A stretch of 44,972 nt of DNA from CAZJWC01 sp964550125 (GTDB lineage Bacteria; Bacillota; Clostridia; Christensenellales; Borkfalkiaceae): NCBI GenBank assembly GCA_964550125.1, contig CAZJWC010000010.1, positions 1 through 44,972 of the forward strand, given 5' to 3'. The notes beneath the pieces are model-generated. The model was not told where the DNA came from. It was given only the letters and a program-made list of their open reading frames with translations, and did no database searches. The position numbers and the translations under genes were made by a program. This document shows positions 6,901 to 15,124 of this stretch, piece after piece. Position 1 is the stretch's first letter. Every line of letters begins with the position of its first letter.

Positions 6901-8376
6901 TTAGTTTTCAGTCAAATTATAAATCACAGCAATTCCTATTGTTGATAGTGTGCCAGTGATTTTACCGTTGCTTACAGTAAAAGTGTTTCCTGATATTTGG
7001 TCAATATATGTTCCGTTAGCCATTTTGTATACTGGCATACTTACACTTGTCGCACTGCTTGTGCTAATAATTACACAACCTGCGTTAGCATCATTATCTG
7101 TCAAATATCTTTCGTTCATAGCAAAACTGCCACTGTTTGAAAGGTATTCATACTTTCCGTTGTAATAATTGTGGAATTTATTTACTTGAGCAACTTCGTC
7201 ATTTTTCCAAGCAGTTGAGCCAACTTGACACATTTTACTACTTGATGTTGGTCTAGCAAAATACAAACTCATTGCGTCAGCACGAGAGGCAACTATTGCC
7301 CAAGTTTTGTTGATATTTTCTTCACTAACATCTGTTGACTCTTTTGAATCGTTTGCATAAGTATCGTGAGATTCAGCCCATAAAACATTTTTGTTTGCTA
7401 AAAGTTCTGTATTATACCAGTTAGATGATGCTCCAGACGCATTGCCTGAACAAATTGCTTTGCGTACATTGTTTCCACTTGTGTCTGCTGTAACTGACAT
7501 ATAAGTTGCATATGAATTAAAACTTCTACCTGTACCTGCACTGCCTAAAACTTCGCCGTAACAGTAAAGGTCAATATTCTTTTGAGTTTTGGCATATTCT
7601 GTTGCTCCGTTTATAACATATGGCCAAAAGTTGCTTGCATAAGTGCCGTCATCATGTGTTTCAATATGTTTTGCTGCGTCAAAACGGAAACCGTCCACCC
7701 CACAGTCGATACAAGATTTTAGTAGATTTAAAACCTTGTCTTGAATTTCTTGATTGCCTGTATTCAAATCGGGCATACCTATGTTACCTTGAACAACCTT
7801 TTGTATGCTTGAATTATCAGTAGATTGCCTTAAGGTATGAAAGTAAGTATTTTGGCTTGAATAAATAGTTGGTTCGTAGGTTTGTATCTGCGTGCTGGGA
7901 GCATAATTATCGCTTCCGTTATTTCCTAAATGGTTTGCAACTATATCGACAATTACTTTAATTCCGTAGTCGTCAGCAGAAGCACAAAGAGCAGATAGTT
8001 CAGTTGCTGTTCCTATCCATGAATTTGTTGCAATAGAAAGGCTTACAGGTTGATAAAGTTTCCACCATTGTCCTGACCAGTCCTTCCAACTTGAGTTATA
8101 ATCTTTAGGCTGTTGTACTGGAGAAGTTTGTATAGAGGTGTAGCCAGCCTGTTTTATATAAACAAGATTTTCTCTTATAGTGTTGTATGACCAGTTCCAG
8201 CAATGTAATGTTACTCCCTCTTGACAGGTTAATTCGTTTGTGTCCTGCGAAGTATCCGTATCATTTCCATTATCTCCTGTTTTATCATTGTTGCAAGCCG
8301 TTAGGGTGCCACAACAAGATAAAATCACACATACAAGCAGGAAGAAGGTGCAAAATAATTTTTTAATTTTTTTCAT
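6901..8376 (-). CDS. Lipoprotein alpha-amylase, GH13
   Basis: 491-residue secreted starch-degrading enzyme tethered by a lipobox (LTAC, Cys28). GH13 signatures in order: region I DIVANH (144-149), region II GFRFDAAKH with nucleophile D233, region III GEVL with acid/base E275, region IV ESHD with D338. A C-terminal beta domain follows. An Asp/Asn/Thr-rich linker (29-48) spaces the catalytic domain from the membrane. ATG at 8376 has AAGGAGAG upstream; a TATACT -10 lies about 30 nt above. The 3' end and the first terminator arm are duplicated at 2526-2629. Substrate is probably starch or maltodextrin; exact specificity cannot be read. Confidence 0.95.
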   Translation of the reverse strand: MKKIKKLFCTFFLLVCVILSCCGTLTACNNDKTGDNGNDTDTSQDTNELTCQEGVTLHCWNWSYNTIRENLVYIKQAGYTSIQTSPVQQPKDYNSSWKDWSGQWWKLYQPVSLSIATNSWIGTATELSALCASADDYGIKVIVDIVANHLGNNGSDNYAPSTQIQTYEPTIYSSQNTYFHTLRQSTDNSSIQKVVQGNIGMPDLNTGNQEIQDKVLNLLKSCIDCGVDGFRFDAAKHIETHDDGTYASNFWPYVINGATEYAKTQKNIDLYCYGEVLGSAGTGRSFNSYATYMSVTADTSGNNVRKAICSGNASGASSNWYNTELLANKNVLWAESHDTYANDSKESTDVSEENINKTWAIVASRADAMSLYFARPTSSSKMCQVGSTAWKNDEVAQVNKFHNYYNGKYEYLSNSGSFAMNERYLTDNDANAGCVIISTSSATSVSMPVYKMANGTYIDQISGNTFTVSNGKITGTLSTIGIAVIYNLTEN

Positions 8377-8472
8377 TTCCTCTCTCCTTTTTTATTAAGT
8401 ATATCATAAAATTAGTTTAATTTAAAGGGAAAGTACAAAAATGTTTTCACAAAATAAATTTTTATTTTTTTA

Positions 8473-8501
8473 TTGAAAGATTTAAAAAAAACTGGTATAC
8501 T
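8473..8501 (+). promoter_or_regulatory. Promoter of the 8550 acetyltransferase
   Basis: TTGAAA (8473-8478), 17-nt spacer ending TGG, TATACT (8496-8501). Confidence 0.65.
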
Positions 8502-8549
8502 TTTTTCACAAAATATATGATAGGCTCAACTATGGGCAAAGGAGTGGTT

Positions 8550-9101
8550 ATGGGAAGACGTGCTTATGCCGAACTTAATTTGGCTGATATTGATGTTGAA
8601 TTGTTTGATGGCTTTAATAGATATCAAAAAATTTCAAAATGTTGGGTTAAAAATGCAGACAAGTGGGAACTAAAAGATAAGGAATATGTTGAAAACTGGG
8701 GTATTGATAATATTGCACAGTTGGTTAAGGACATTAAAGAGTGCTTAAAAGAGGGTGGCAAAGTATGGGGTGCTTTTACTTCGGGTGGAAAAGAATACGG
8801 TAAGTTGGTTGGATTTTTCACACTAGAGGGAGAGCGTTACGGCAACAAAAAAGAGTACGCATATCTTTCAAGCATTTATGTTTCTTTTGAGTATCGTGGA
8901 TTTAATATCGGCAAGGAACTTTTTGATATCGCCTGTGAAGAAGCAAAAAAAATGGGTGCAAAAAAACTTTATATCTATGGACACCCTTCAAAAGAAACTC
9001 AGGCTTTTTATGATGCAGTAGGTTGTAAGGAGGCAAAGGAGATTATTACTCAAATTTCAGGTGATAACCCCGTAGATAAACAACTTGAGTTTAAATTATA
9101 A
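8550..9101 (+). CDS. GNAT-family N-acetyltransferase
   Basis: 183 residues from ATG 8550, chosen because AAAGGAG lies at 8537-8543; an upstream ATG at 8517 is almost at the predicted transcription start. The acetyl-CoA-binding core is YLSSIYVSFEYRGFNIGKELF, with the usual R/Q-x-x-G-x-G/A loop in the variant form YRGFNIGKEL, then a beta-strand KLYIYGHPSKETQAFYDAVG typical of GNAT motif B. Substrate cannot be inferred. It is a single-gene unit between its own promoter and a terminator at 9145. Confidence 0.85.
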   Translation: MGRRAYAELNLADIDVELFDGFNRYQKISKCWVKNADKWELKDKEYVENWGIDNIAQLVKDIKECLKEGGKVWGAFTSGGKEYGKLVGFFTLEGERYGNKKEYAYLSSIYVSFEYRGFNIGKELFDIACEEAKKMGAKKLYIYGHPSKETQAFYDAVGCKEAKEIITQISGDNPVDKQLEFKL

Positions 9102-9144
9102 TTTACGGGTTATGTTAATTTTTAATTTTTAAAAATAATATTTT

Positions 9145-9181
9145 AAGGTGGAAAGATAATAGATATCTTTTCACCTTTTTT
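9145..9181 (+). terminator. Terminator after the 8550 gene
   Basis: AAGGTGGAAAGATA pairs with TATCTTTTCACCTT (one G-U), followed by T-run. Confidence 0.85.
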
Positions 9182-9226
9182 TGTTAATTAAAAATGAAAA
9201 AAACTTTCAAACTTTTGTGTATGTCT

Positions 9227-9256
9227 TTGACTTTAATCCACAATTTATGGTATCAT
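9227..9256 (+). promoter_or_regulatory. Promoter of the 9288 operon
   Basis: TTGACT (9227-9232), 18-nt spacer, TATCAT (9251-9256); start codon 32 nt downstream. Confidence 0.6.
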
Positions 9257-9287
9257 AAATTAGTAAATAAGATAAGAAGGTGTATTT

Positions 9288-9836
9288 ATGGGATTTTTTA
9301 ACAGAAAAAAACATAAAGACGCAGAACCTGACAAGAAGAACGAGACTATTAAAGCGTCAATAGAAGAAAAAGGCTTCAACGGTAACCCTTTTGTAAAACC
9401 TATAAGGGAAAAACCTCCTGCACACTCAAAGACGGGAAAACTTAAACCTTTAAAACCCATGGTTGAATATAAATTTTTTATTTTTGACAAAGAGGGCAAC
9501 GGTAGACTGTTTAAAAAGTTTTATAATAGAGATATTGTTGAACTTTTACACAAGGAAATTGACTTGACTGAAAGAGATGATATATATAAAATTGTGCTTG
9601 AAGTAATGAGGCAAATTTTTAGACCTAATACAGTCATTTTAAAAGAAAATTTTTTCGAATTTTTAAGAGTTATGAAGAGTGAAATGTTTGCTTTCTGTGA
9701 CGATTTGATAACTATTATGGAAGAAATTATTGAAAGCAATGAAGATATAATGGCAATAGGATTAATGGGTGAGTTTGAAAACTATAATATTATTAGGGAG
9801 AATACGCACAACATCTTATTTATTGAGGGCGTATAA
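9288..9836 (+). CDS. Hypothetical cytoplasmic protein
   Basis: 182 residues, no recognised family. A basic, Lys/Pro-rich low-complexity N-terminus (1-58) precedes a mostly alpha-helical acidic domain (60-182), rich in Ile/Glu and including FYNRDIVELLHKEIDLTERD and DDLITIMEEIIESNEDIM. No signal peptide or membrane span. AGAAGG is upstream of the ATG. It is 11 nt before the MBL-fold lipoprotein gene and shares its promoter and terminator, so the two likely act in the same process, unknown at present. Confidence 0.75.
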   Translation: MGFFNRKKHKDAEPDKKNETIKASIEEKGFNGNPFVKPIREKPPAHSKTGKLKPLKPMVEYKFFIFDKEGNGRLFKKFYNRDIVELLHKEIDLTERDDIYKIVLEVMRQIFRPNTVILKENFFEFLRVMKSEMFAFCDDLITIMEEIIESNEDIMAIGLMGEFENYNIIRENTHNILFIEGV

Positions 9837-9847
9837 AGGAGTATTAA

Positions 9848-11113
9848 ATGAAAAGATTTTTTAAATATCTGTCTCTACTATTATGTATATGTGTGATGCT
9901 TTTTTCTGCAACAGGTTGCGAATTATTAGAAGATTTGTTTGGTGAAGACGATTACAGTGGAGACGATTACGCAGGCAATACAAACAATTATTCATCAGAT
10001 TATAATATAGAAACTATTAAAAGTTCAAATCTTTCAATTCACATAGTTGCAGGCAAATACCATGCACAGGACTGTATTTATATCAAGGCTGGTGATAATG
10101 ATATTTTGATTGACAGTGGATATGAAACGGATACAACTTATATACAAGAATATATCAATCAATTTGTAACTGACAATAAATTTGAGTATACTATTTGTAC
10201 ACACTCAGATCAAGACCATATATCAGGTTTTTTTGGTAAAACAAATTACCCCGGCTTATATGAGGTTTATAATCACGAGTACATAATTGACTTTGGTGAT
10301 TTGGAAACGGTGTATACCGAAGGAGATCATGAAGGCGATATTTTAGGAATTAATAATAAAAAGCAAGAGAGCTATATAAAGTATGTAAACGGCATAAGTG
10401 CTTCTAATGATTTAGCAAGTTATAAATCTGCAAGAGAAAAAGCAATTAATAATGGTGCTGAGTATCATGCTGCTTTTGAGTACTTTGAAGAAAACACTGA
10501 TTTGTCTACAACATTTGACCTAGGCAATGGCATAAAAATGTATTTATTATACAATTATTACTATGACCATTATACTGGTAATAACAACAACTATTCAGTT
10601 TGTGTATTGATTAATGATGGTACAAACAACTATCTGTTGACGGGCGATTTGGAAAACGAAGACGGAAGTGCAGAGAGTAAACTTATTGAAAACAACAATC
10701 TTCCCAAATGTGCCTTTTATAAGGCAGGCCATCACGGAAGTAAAACTTCTTCATCACTAGAATTACTAGAAAAGATAAATCCTGATATTGTAGCCGTCTC
10801 TTGCACGGCAGGAACAAAAGAGTATCCTGTTAAAAGTGAAGCTAATCAATTTCCCACACAAACGGCATTAGATAATATTTCGCAATATACTGATAGTGTA
10901 TATGTTACTTGCCAAACAGGTGATATTTCTGCGAGAAATAGTGATGCAGGCTATAACGAACTTAATGGAACAATCGTTGTTTACTCATCAAACAATGTCG
11001 TTTCAGTTGCCTGTACAAATGGAAACACAAAATTAAAAGATAGCGACTGGTTAAAAAATGAGTTGGCAGTAGAAGGAACTGCTAGATATATGCCAACAGG
11101 TTGGGCTAACTAA
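9848..11113 (+). CDS. MBL-fold lipoprotein hydrolase, ComEC-C-domain-like
   Basis: 421 residues. Signal peptide with lipobox ATGC (Cys24), then an Asp/Tyr/Asn-rich linker. The metallo-beta-lactamase fold is shown by ILIDSGY, the metal motif THSDQDHISGF (HxDxDH), LLTGDLEN and GHHGSKTSSSLELLEKINPD, the arrangement found in the soluble nuclease-like domain of ComEC and related proteins. It is therefore an exported metal-dependent hydrolase, perhaps a phosphodiesterase or nuclease; substrate unknown. A long insert (about 135-215) separates the metal motif from the rest. AAAGGAG precedes the ATG directly after the stop of the 9288 gene. Confidence 0.87.
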   Translation: MKRFFKYLSLLLCICVMLFSATGCELLEDLFGEDDYSGDDYAGNTNNYSSDYNIETIKSSNLSIHIVAGKYHAQDCIYIKAGDNDILIDSGYETDTTYIQEYINQFVTDNKFEYTICTHSDQDHISGFFGKTNYPGLYEVYNHEYIIDFGDLETVYTEGDHEGDILGINNKKQESYIKYVNGISASNDLASYKSAREKAINNGAEYHAAFEYFEENTDLSTTFDLGNGIKMYLLYNYYYDHYTGNNNNYSVCVLINDGTNNYLLTGDLENEDGSAESKLIENNNLPKCAFYKAGHHGSKTSSSLELLEKINPDIVAVSCTAGTKEYPVKSEANQFPTQTALDNISQYTDSVYVTCQTGDISARNSDAGYNELNGTIVVYSSNNVVSVACTNGNTKLKDSDWLKNELAVEGTARYMPTGWAN

Positions 11114-11126
11114 AAATAGAAAAATT

Positions 11127-11157
11127 AAAAGGTTTGACTAGGTCAAACCTTTTTTTG
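11127..11157 (+). terminator. Terminator after the MBL-fold lipoprotein
   Basis: AAAGGTTTGAC/GTCAAACCTTT with a 3-nt loop, followed by T7. Confidence 0.92.
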
Positions 11158-11192
11158 TTTTACAAATATAATTAAACTAAAAAATATAAATC

Positions 11193-11221
11193 TTTACAAA
11201 AGGAAAAAAGTGTGTTAAAAT
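11193..11221 (+). promoter_or_regulatory. Promoter of the 11241 acetyltransferase
   Basis: TTTACA (11193-11198), 17-nt spacer, TAAAAT (11216-11221). The start codon is about 13 nt after the predicted transcription start, with GGAGG at 11230-11234. Confidence 0.65.
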
Positions 11222-11240
11222 TTATTTATGGAGGCTTAAA

Positions 11241-11678
11241 ATGACTATTAAAAAGGCTAGCGTAAATGATATTAAAGATTTACTTTCAATGCAGATTGAA
11301 CTTTGGGGAGAACAAAAGGCAGAGAGTTTAAAACAAAAAGATATGGAAATGCTTTTTGGTGAAAAAAATTGTTTCTTTTTGGCTTATGACGAAAAAAAGG
11401 TAATCGGTTTTGGTGAAGGCTCTATTAGAAGCGAATATGTTGAAGGGGCAAAAACTTCCCCGATAGGATATCTTGAGGGTATATATGTTAATAAGGAATA
11501 TCGCCATACAGGAGTAGGTGGTCAACTTATGAAAGAGGTGGAAAAGTGGTGTGGTCAGCGTGGCTGTTCGGAGTTTGCCAGTGACACAGGTATTGATAAC
11601 GTAAAGGGAATACAATTCCACGAAAGCAACGGCTTTAGAGAGGTTGCTAAAATAATTTGTTACGTTAAGAAAATATAG
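11241..11678 (+). CDS. GNAT acetyltransferase, aminoglycoside 6'-N-acetyltransferase-like
   Basis: 145 residues, the size of chromosomal AAC(6') enzymes. Matching features: an LWGEQ segment near the N-terminus, FLAYDEKKVIGFGEGSIRSE, YVEGAKTSPIGYLEGIYVNK, YRHTGVGGQLM (CoA loop) and CSEFASDTGIDN then HESNGFRE near the C-terminus. These follow the AAC(6')-I pattern of N-acetylation of 2-deoxystreptamine drugs. Family membership does not prove resistance; many such chromosomal enzymes act weakly or on other amines. Own promoter; GGAGG site before ATG. Confidence 0.8.
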   Translation: MTIKKASVNDIKDLLSMQIELWGEQKAESLKQKDMEMLFGEKNCFFLAYDEKKVIGFGEGSIRSEYVEGAKTSPIGYLEGIYVNKEYRHTGVGGQLMKEVEKWCGQRGCSEFASDTGIDNVKGIQFHESNGFREVAKIICYVKKI

Positions 11679-11752
11679 ATTTTTTAAAAAATATTAACTA
11701 CGAAATAATATTATGGTGTTATTTTTGTAGTCATACAATAAGGAGATTTAAT

Positions 11753-11971
11753 TTGCCACACATAAACATAAAGGCTTATGCAGGAAGGACGGAGGAGCAA
11801 AAAAAGAAGCTTGCCGAAAAAATCAAACAAGATGTAGTTGAGATTTATGGATGTAGCGAGGGTGCTGTTTCCGTTTTAATTGAAGATATGACTGCTGATG
11901 AATTTAAAAAGGCGTACGAGCAGGACACTAAAGGCAGAGAGGATTTGCTACTTATTAAACCATCAAAGTAA
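11753..11971 (+). CDS. 4-oxalocrotonate tautomerase family protein
   Basis: 72 residues. Begins with TTG at 11753 behind AGGAG (11741-11746); after Met removal the N-terminal residue is Pro (PHINIKAYAGRTEEQKKKLA), the catalytic Pro1 of the tautomerase superfamily. The length and the GCSEGAVSVLIEDM segment fit the family. A small cytosolic enzyme, probably oligomeric; the physiological keto-enol substrate is not predictable. Confidence 0.88.
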   Translation: MPHINIKAYAGRTEEQKKKLAEKIKQDVVEIYGCSEGAVSVLIEDMTADEFKKAYEQDTKGREDLLLIKPSK

Positions 11972-12006
11972 ATAGTTTATATTAATTGTGGTGGGTGAGT
12001 ATAAGA

Positions 12007-12036
12007 AAAGACTTGGCTAAAAGCCAAGTCTTTTTG
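12007..12036. terminator. Bidirectional terminator between convergent genes
   Basis: AAAGACTTGGCT (12007-12018)/AGCCAAGTCTTT (12022-12033), T-rich on the plus side and A-rich before it; serves the tautomerase and queT. Confidence 0.9.
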
Positions 12037-12038
12037 AG

Positions 12039-12554
12039 TTAATCTTCATCTATTGATGAGTTGTTCTTTTTTGTTTCTATTCTTCTTATTGTAAAATAAA
12101 GGGGTATTCCTAGTCCATAGACAAATATGGATTGAGAGATGAAAATTGCGAAAACTTCAACAAAGTATGCAACCTCTACTCCACAAATAAGCCAAATTAT
12201 AGGTAAGCCAAAGGCGTTTAGTAGTACGGGTGGAAGTCCCCCTAAAATTACCTTTAAATATTCCTTTTTAACGAGTTTTCCTATAAGATAGGTGCATAGA
12301 GAAGCAAGCAAACTTATCAATGAGCCTACAAGCACGTCAATAATTCCAAATGAAGAAAAAAAGTTTGCAAGCATACAACCTATAAAAAGTGCAGGAACGC
12401 TTTCAACAAATAGTAGTGGTAATAAACAAAAAGCCTCCGCAGGTCTAATTTGAACATAGCCGAACGCTAATTCACCCATTGCGAAGGTCATAACCGTATA
12501 CAAAGCAGAAATAATTGACGCTCTGCATAGCATACGAGTAGTAAATTTTTTCAT
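12039..12554 (-). CDS. queT: QueT-type queuosine-precursor transporter (ECF S component)
   Basis: 171 residues from ATG 12554 (GAGGT 9 nt upstream). An upstream in-frame ATG at 12605 has no ribosome site and lies at the predicted transcription start, so it is rejected. Five or six membrane spans; family signatures MTFAMGELAFGYVQIRPAEA, LPLLFVESVPALFIGCMLAN, a loop ending GIIDVLVGSL and PPVLLNAFGLPI. Likely substrate-binding S component taking up preQ0, preQ1 or queuine with the shared ECF energising module, which is not in this window. The leader forms a preQ1-like pseudoknot. Confidence 0.88.
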   Translation of the reverse strand: MKKFTTRMLCRASIISALYTVMTFAMGELAFGYVQIRPAEAFCLLPLLFVESVPALFIGCMLANFFSSFGIIDVLVGSLISLLASLCTYLIGKLVKKEYLKVILGGLPPVLLNAFGLPIIWLICGVEVAYFVEVFAIFISQSIFVYGLGIPLYFTIRRIETKKNNSSIDED

Positions 12555-12562
12555 TTTTCTTG

Positions 12563-12604
12563 ACCTCGGTTTTTTTAATATGAAGTGTTTACCGAAAACC
12601 TTCA
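12563..12604 (-). promoter_or_regulatory. Candidate preQ1-I-like riboswitch on queT
   Basis: Minus-strand H-type pseudoknot. P1: TGAAG (12600-12604) with CTTCA (12581-12585). In the P1 loop TCGGT (12591-12595) can pair with ACCGA (12566-12570) after an A-rich stretch (TATTAAAAAA). The second P2 strand overlaps the GAGGT ribosome site (12563-12567). This is the topology of class I preQ1 riboswitches, and the gene downstream is a queuosine-precursor transporter. Bases do not match the consensus throughout, so the class call is tentative. Confidence 0.55.
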
Positions 12605-12612
12605 TTGTTAAA

Positions 12613-12641
12613 AATATAACCTATTTAATAAAATAAATCAA
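12613..12641 (-). promoter_or_regulatory. Promoter of queT
   Basis: Minus strand TTGATT (12636-12641), 17-nt spacer, TATATT (12613-12618). The start would fall at about 12605, directly at the 5' edge of the pseudoknot. Confidence 0.65.
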
Positions 12642-12645
12642 CTGT

Positions 12646-12855
12646 TTAAGATAGGTTTTTTAGAGGTTTAAAAAATATAAGCCAAAAAATCAACCAAATA
12701 CTTGCAACTCCAAAACCTGCAAGGCAAGTACGATATAGCAGGGTTGAACTAAACAAGGCAAGGTACAAAAGGTTTATATTAAAAAGGGAAATGATGCCTT
12801 GATTTATTCCTGCAATTATTAAAGAGATGATGCAAATATAAGTTGTGATTTTCAT
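12646..12855 (-). CDS. DUF378-like small membrane protein
   Basis: 69 residues from ATG 12855, two membrane spans. ICIISLIIAGINQGIISLFN, then LLYRTCLAGFGVASIWLIFW match the DUF378 layout (GxNWG-like turn after the first span). No good ribosome site precedes this ATG. A TTG at 12936 with AAAGGGA upstream would add 27 residues but overlaps the 3' end of the next gene. Start uncertain. Function of DUF378 is not known. Confidence 0.65.
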   Translation of the reverse strand: MKITTYICIISLIIAGINQGIISLFNINLLYLALFSSTLLYRTCLAGFGVASIWLIFWLIFFKPLKNLS

Positions 12856-12877
12856 ACAATTATTTTTTGCAAAAGAA

Positions 12878-13144
12878 TTATTTTGATACTGAAACGTTTT
12901 CAATAACCAAAAAATCAAAGTCAATACTTTCAACAAAATCCCTTTGTTTGAACTTGACCATTGAAAATTTTGCCAGGTTAAAGATATGAGTTTTAAGTAA
13001 AACGGGCGTAGGAATATCTAATGAGTTGCATATATCCATTAGATACTCTAAAAACTGTGAATAAACAAGTTTTTCCTCTCTTGTATAGGTAAACTGTTTT
13101 ATTATTTTTTCACCTTTCAAAATTTTAACCCATAATTTAAGCAT
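12878..13144 (-). CDS. Conserved small hypothetical protein
   Basis: 88 residues. The form MLKLWVKILKGEKIIKQFTY...IPTPVLLKTHIFNLAKFS...F.QRDFVESIDFDFLVIE resembles a short conserved Firmicutes protein with no assigned role. GAGGA precedes the ATG. It lies upstream of the DUF378-like gene on the same strand and diverges from the Lrp-type regulator. On the minus strand TTTACT and TATAAT are spaced 17 nt above it. Confidence 0.75.
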   Translation of the reverse strand: MLKLWVKILKGEKIIKQFTYTREEKLVYSQFLEYLMDICNSLDIPTPVLLKTHIFNLAKFSMVKFKQRDFVESIDFDFLVIENVSVSK

Positions 13145-13204
13145 ATCTAATTCCTCAAAATTTTTTATCGTATTATATCATTTTTATAAAAATAAGTAAA
13201 ACAT

Positions 13205-13233
13205 TTGACAAGGGGCTAAATAAGGCTTAAAAT
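13205..13233 (+). promoter_or_regulatory. Promoter of the Lrp-aminotransferase operon
   Basis: TTGACA (13205-13210), 17-nt spacer, TAAAAT (13228-13233). Confidence 0.7.
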
Positions 13234-13261
13234 GTACAAAAGCATTAAAAAAGGAGTTTTT

Positions 13262-13747
13262 ATGACAAAATTAGAAAAAGATATCATAGCAATATTAGAA
13301 GAAGATTGTCGTTACCCTGTTTCAAAAATTGCCGTTATGCTAAACGAAAAGGAAGAAGCAGTTGCAAAAGCAATTCAAAAACTTGAAAAAGACGGCACTA
13401 TTGTAAAATATTCAGCAATCATTAACGATAATAGTGATGAAAGCGTTGAAGCGCTAATTGAAGTCAAAGTTACTCCTCAAAAGAGTCATGGCTTTGATGC
13501 AATCGCTGAAGATATTTATAATCATCAAGAGGTAAAAAGCGTTTTCTTGATGAGTGGTGGGTATGATTTGGTAGTTATGATTGAGGGAAAAAGTTTAAAG
13601 GAAGTTGCTCGTTTTGTAAGCGAAAGACTTTCAACACTCGATACGGTAATTTCAACTTCTACTCACTTTATATTAAAGAAGTATAAAATTGAAGGAACAA
13701 TTACAGATAAAAAAGATAGTACGTATAGGATGTCAATTCAACCATGA
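13262..13747 (+). CDS. Lrp/AsnC-family transcriptional regulator
   Basis: 161 residues from ATG 13262, behind AAAAAAGGAG; an upstream ATG at 13232 has no ribosome site. N-terminal winged helix (LEKDIIAILEEDCRYPVSKI, recognition helix EEAVAKAIQKLEKDG) and C-terminal RAM effector domain (EALIEVKVTPQ ... VKSVFLMSGGYDLVVMIEG). It overlaps the aminotransferase by 4 nt (ATGA), a pairing common in Clostridia, and probably senses an amino acid handled by that enzyme. Confidence 0.92.
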   Translation: MTKLEKDIIAILEEDCRYPVSKIAVMLNEKEEAVAKAIQKLEKDGTIVKYSAIINDNSDESVEALIEVKVTPQKSHGFDAIAEDIYNHQEVKSVFLMSGGYDLVVMIEGKSLKEVARFVSERLSTLDTVISTSTHFILKKYKIEGTITDKKDSTYRMSIQP

Positions 13748-14913
13748 GAGATTTTGTAAATAAAAGAACTGACAACTTAAAACCAAGTGGAATAAGAAAG
13801 TTTTTTGATATAGTAAGTGAAACTCCTGACGCAATTTCGCTAGGTGTTGGTGAGCCTGACTTTATTACTCCTTGGGATATTCGCAGTGGTGCTATAAAAA
13901 GCATACAAAAGGGGTATACTCAATATACATCTAATAGAGGATTGAAGGAATTGCGTGAGCAAATTTGCAAATACTTAAAGGTGCGTTTTAATATTGAGCA
14001 ATCTCCCGACAGAACAATTATTACCGTTGGAGCAAGTGAGGCGATTGACCTTTGCTTGAGGGCAATTTGTGAAATGGGAGATGAAATTCTTGTTCCTGAA
14101 CCGTGCTATGTTTCCTACTCACCCTGCGTGCAAATGAGCGATGGCATACCTGTTCGTGTTGCTGTTGATAGTGAAAATGGATTTATTTTAACTCCCGAAG
14201 CAATCGAAAGGGCAATTACTCCAAAAACGAAGGCTATAATTTTGGCGTACCCTAATAATCCCACAGGTGCAATAATGACGGAGGAGCAAATTAGAGCGAT
14301 TGTACCAACAATTATAAAACACGATTTGCTTGTTATTAGCGATGAGATTTACGCTGAATTAACTTATAGTGGAAAACATTTTTCAATTTGTTCAATTCCT
14401 GAAATGAGGGAAAGGTGCGTATTGATTTCAGGTTTTTCAAAAGCATTTGCAATGACTGGTTGGAGAGTTGGTTTTGTATGTTCGCCTGAAAAAATTGATA
14501 AAGCAATGCTAAAAATACATCAATATACGATTATGTGTGCTCCTCAAATGGCACAACACGCAGCATTGACAGGTCTTATAAATGGATTTACTGATGACTT
14601 TGCAGAGATTGAAGAAATGAAATCGCAATACGATATGCGAAGAAGATTTTTGGTAGATAGTTTCAATAAAATAGGCTTAAAATGTTTTGAGCCTCGTGGG
14701 GCGTTTTATGTTTTTCCTAACATTGAGATAACTAAAATGAGTGGAGATGGGTTTGCCAATGAACTTTTGCGTAGTCAAAAGGTTGCAGTAGTACCCGGCT
14801 CTGCTTTTGGCAGTGTGGGTGAAAATCATATAAGATGTTCATATGCAACAAGTATGGCACAGTTGACTGAAGCAGTTGACCGTATTGATAAATTTGTAAA
14901 AAATAACAAATAG
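13744..14913 (+). CDS. PLP-dependent aminotransferase, class I/II
   Basis: 389 residues. Fold-type I signatures: LGVGEPDFITPWDI near the N-terminus, GYTQYTSNRGLKELR, the AYPNNPTGA loop, SDEIYAELTY, and PLP lysine in SGFSKAFAMTGWRVGF, with the terminal carboxylate Arg in IRCSYATS. Transfers an amino group between an amino acid and a 2-oxo acid in the cytosol. Similar Firmicutes enzymes are annotated as aspartate, alanine or aromatic aminotransferases; the substrate cannot be chosen here. Co-transcribed with the Lrp-type regulator. Confidence 0.92.
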   Translation: MRDFVNKRTDNLKPSGIRKFFDIVSETPDAISLGVGEPDFITPWDIRSGAIKSIQKGYTQYTSNRGLKELREQICKYLKVRFNIEQSPDRTIITVGASEAIDLCLRAICEMGDEILVPEPCYVSYSPCVQMSDGIPVRVAVDSENGFILTPEAIERAITPKTKAIILAYPNNPTGAIMTEEQIRAIVPTIIKHDLLVISDEIYAELTYSGKHFSICSIPEMRERCVLISGFSKAFAMTGWRVGFVCSPEKIDKAMLKIHQYTIMCAPQMAQHAALTGLINGFTDDFAEIEEMKSQYDMRRRFLVDSFNKIGLKCFEPRGAFYVFPNIEITKMSGDGFANELLRSQKVAVVPGSAFGSVGENHIRCSYATSMAQLTEAVDRIDKFVKNNK

Positions 14914-14957
14914 TTATACAAAAATTAAAACAAAAATTCTTAAAAAGGCTTAATAAC

Positions 14958-14986
14958 TTGACAAAATTTTTTGTAAAGTTTATAAT
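14958..14986 (+). promoter_or_regulatory. Promoter of greA-lysS
   Basis: Consensus TTGACA (14958-14963), 17-nt spacer, TATAAT (14981-14986). Start near 14993 gives a leader of about 146 nt. Confidence 0.85.
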
Positions 14987-14999
14987 TTTAGCAATATAT

Positions 15000-15124
15000 G
15001 TGGTTTCGAAAGTAATTTCGAAATCACAATTTATTTTGTTAAGGCTTGTGGAAAGGCCTTTTATTTATAATAAATTTTCCATAGAAAAAGGGGAAGGCGA
15101 AAAGCCGTAATTACTCAGTAATTA
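15000..15124 (+). promoter_or_regulatory. Structured greA leader with attenuator-like hairpin
   Basis: Four hairpins in order: a 12-bp stem GTGGTTTCGAAA/TTTCGAAATCAC (15000-15027); AAGGC/GCCTT followed by TTTTATTT, terminator-like (15041-15067); GGC-GAAAA-GCC (15096-15106); TAATTAC/GTAATTA (15108-15124) just before AAAGGAG. No T-box element is visible. Confidence 0.5.
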
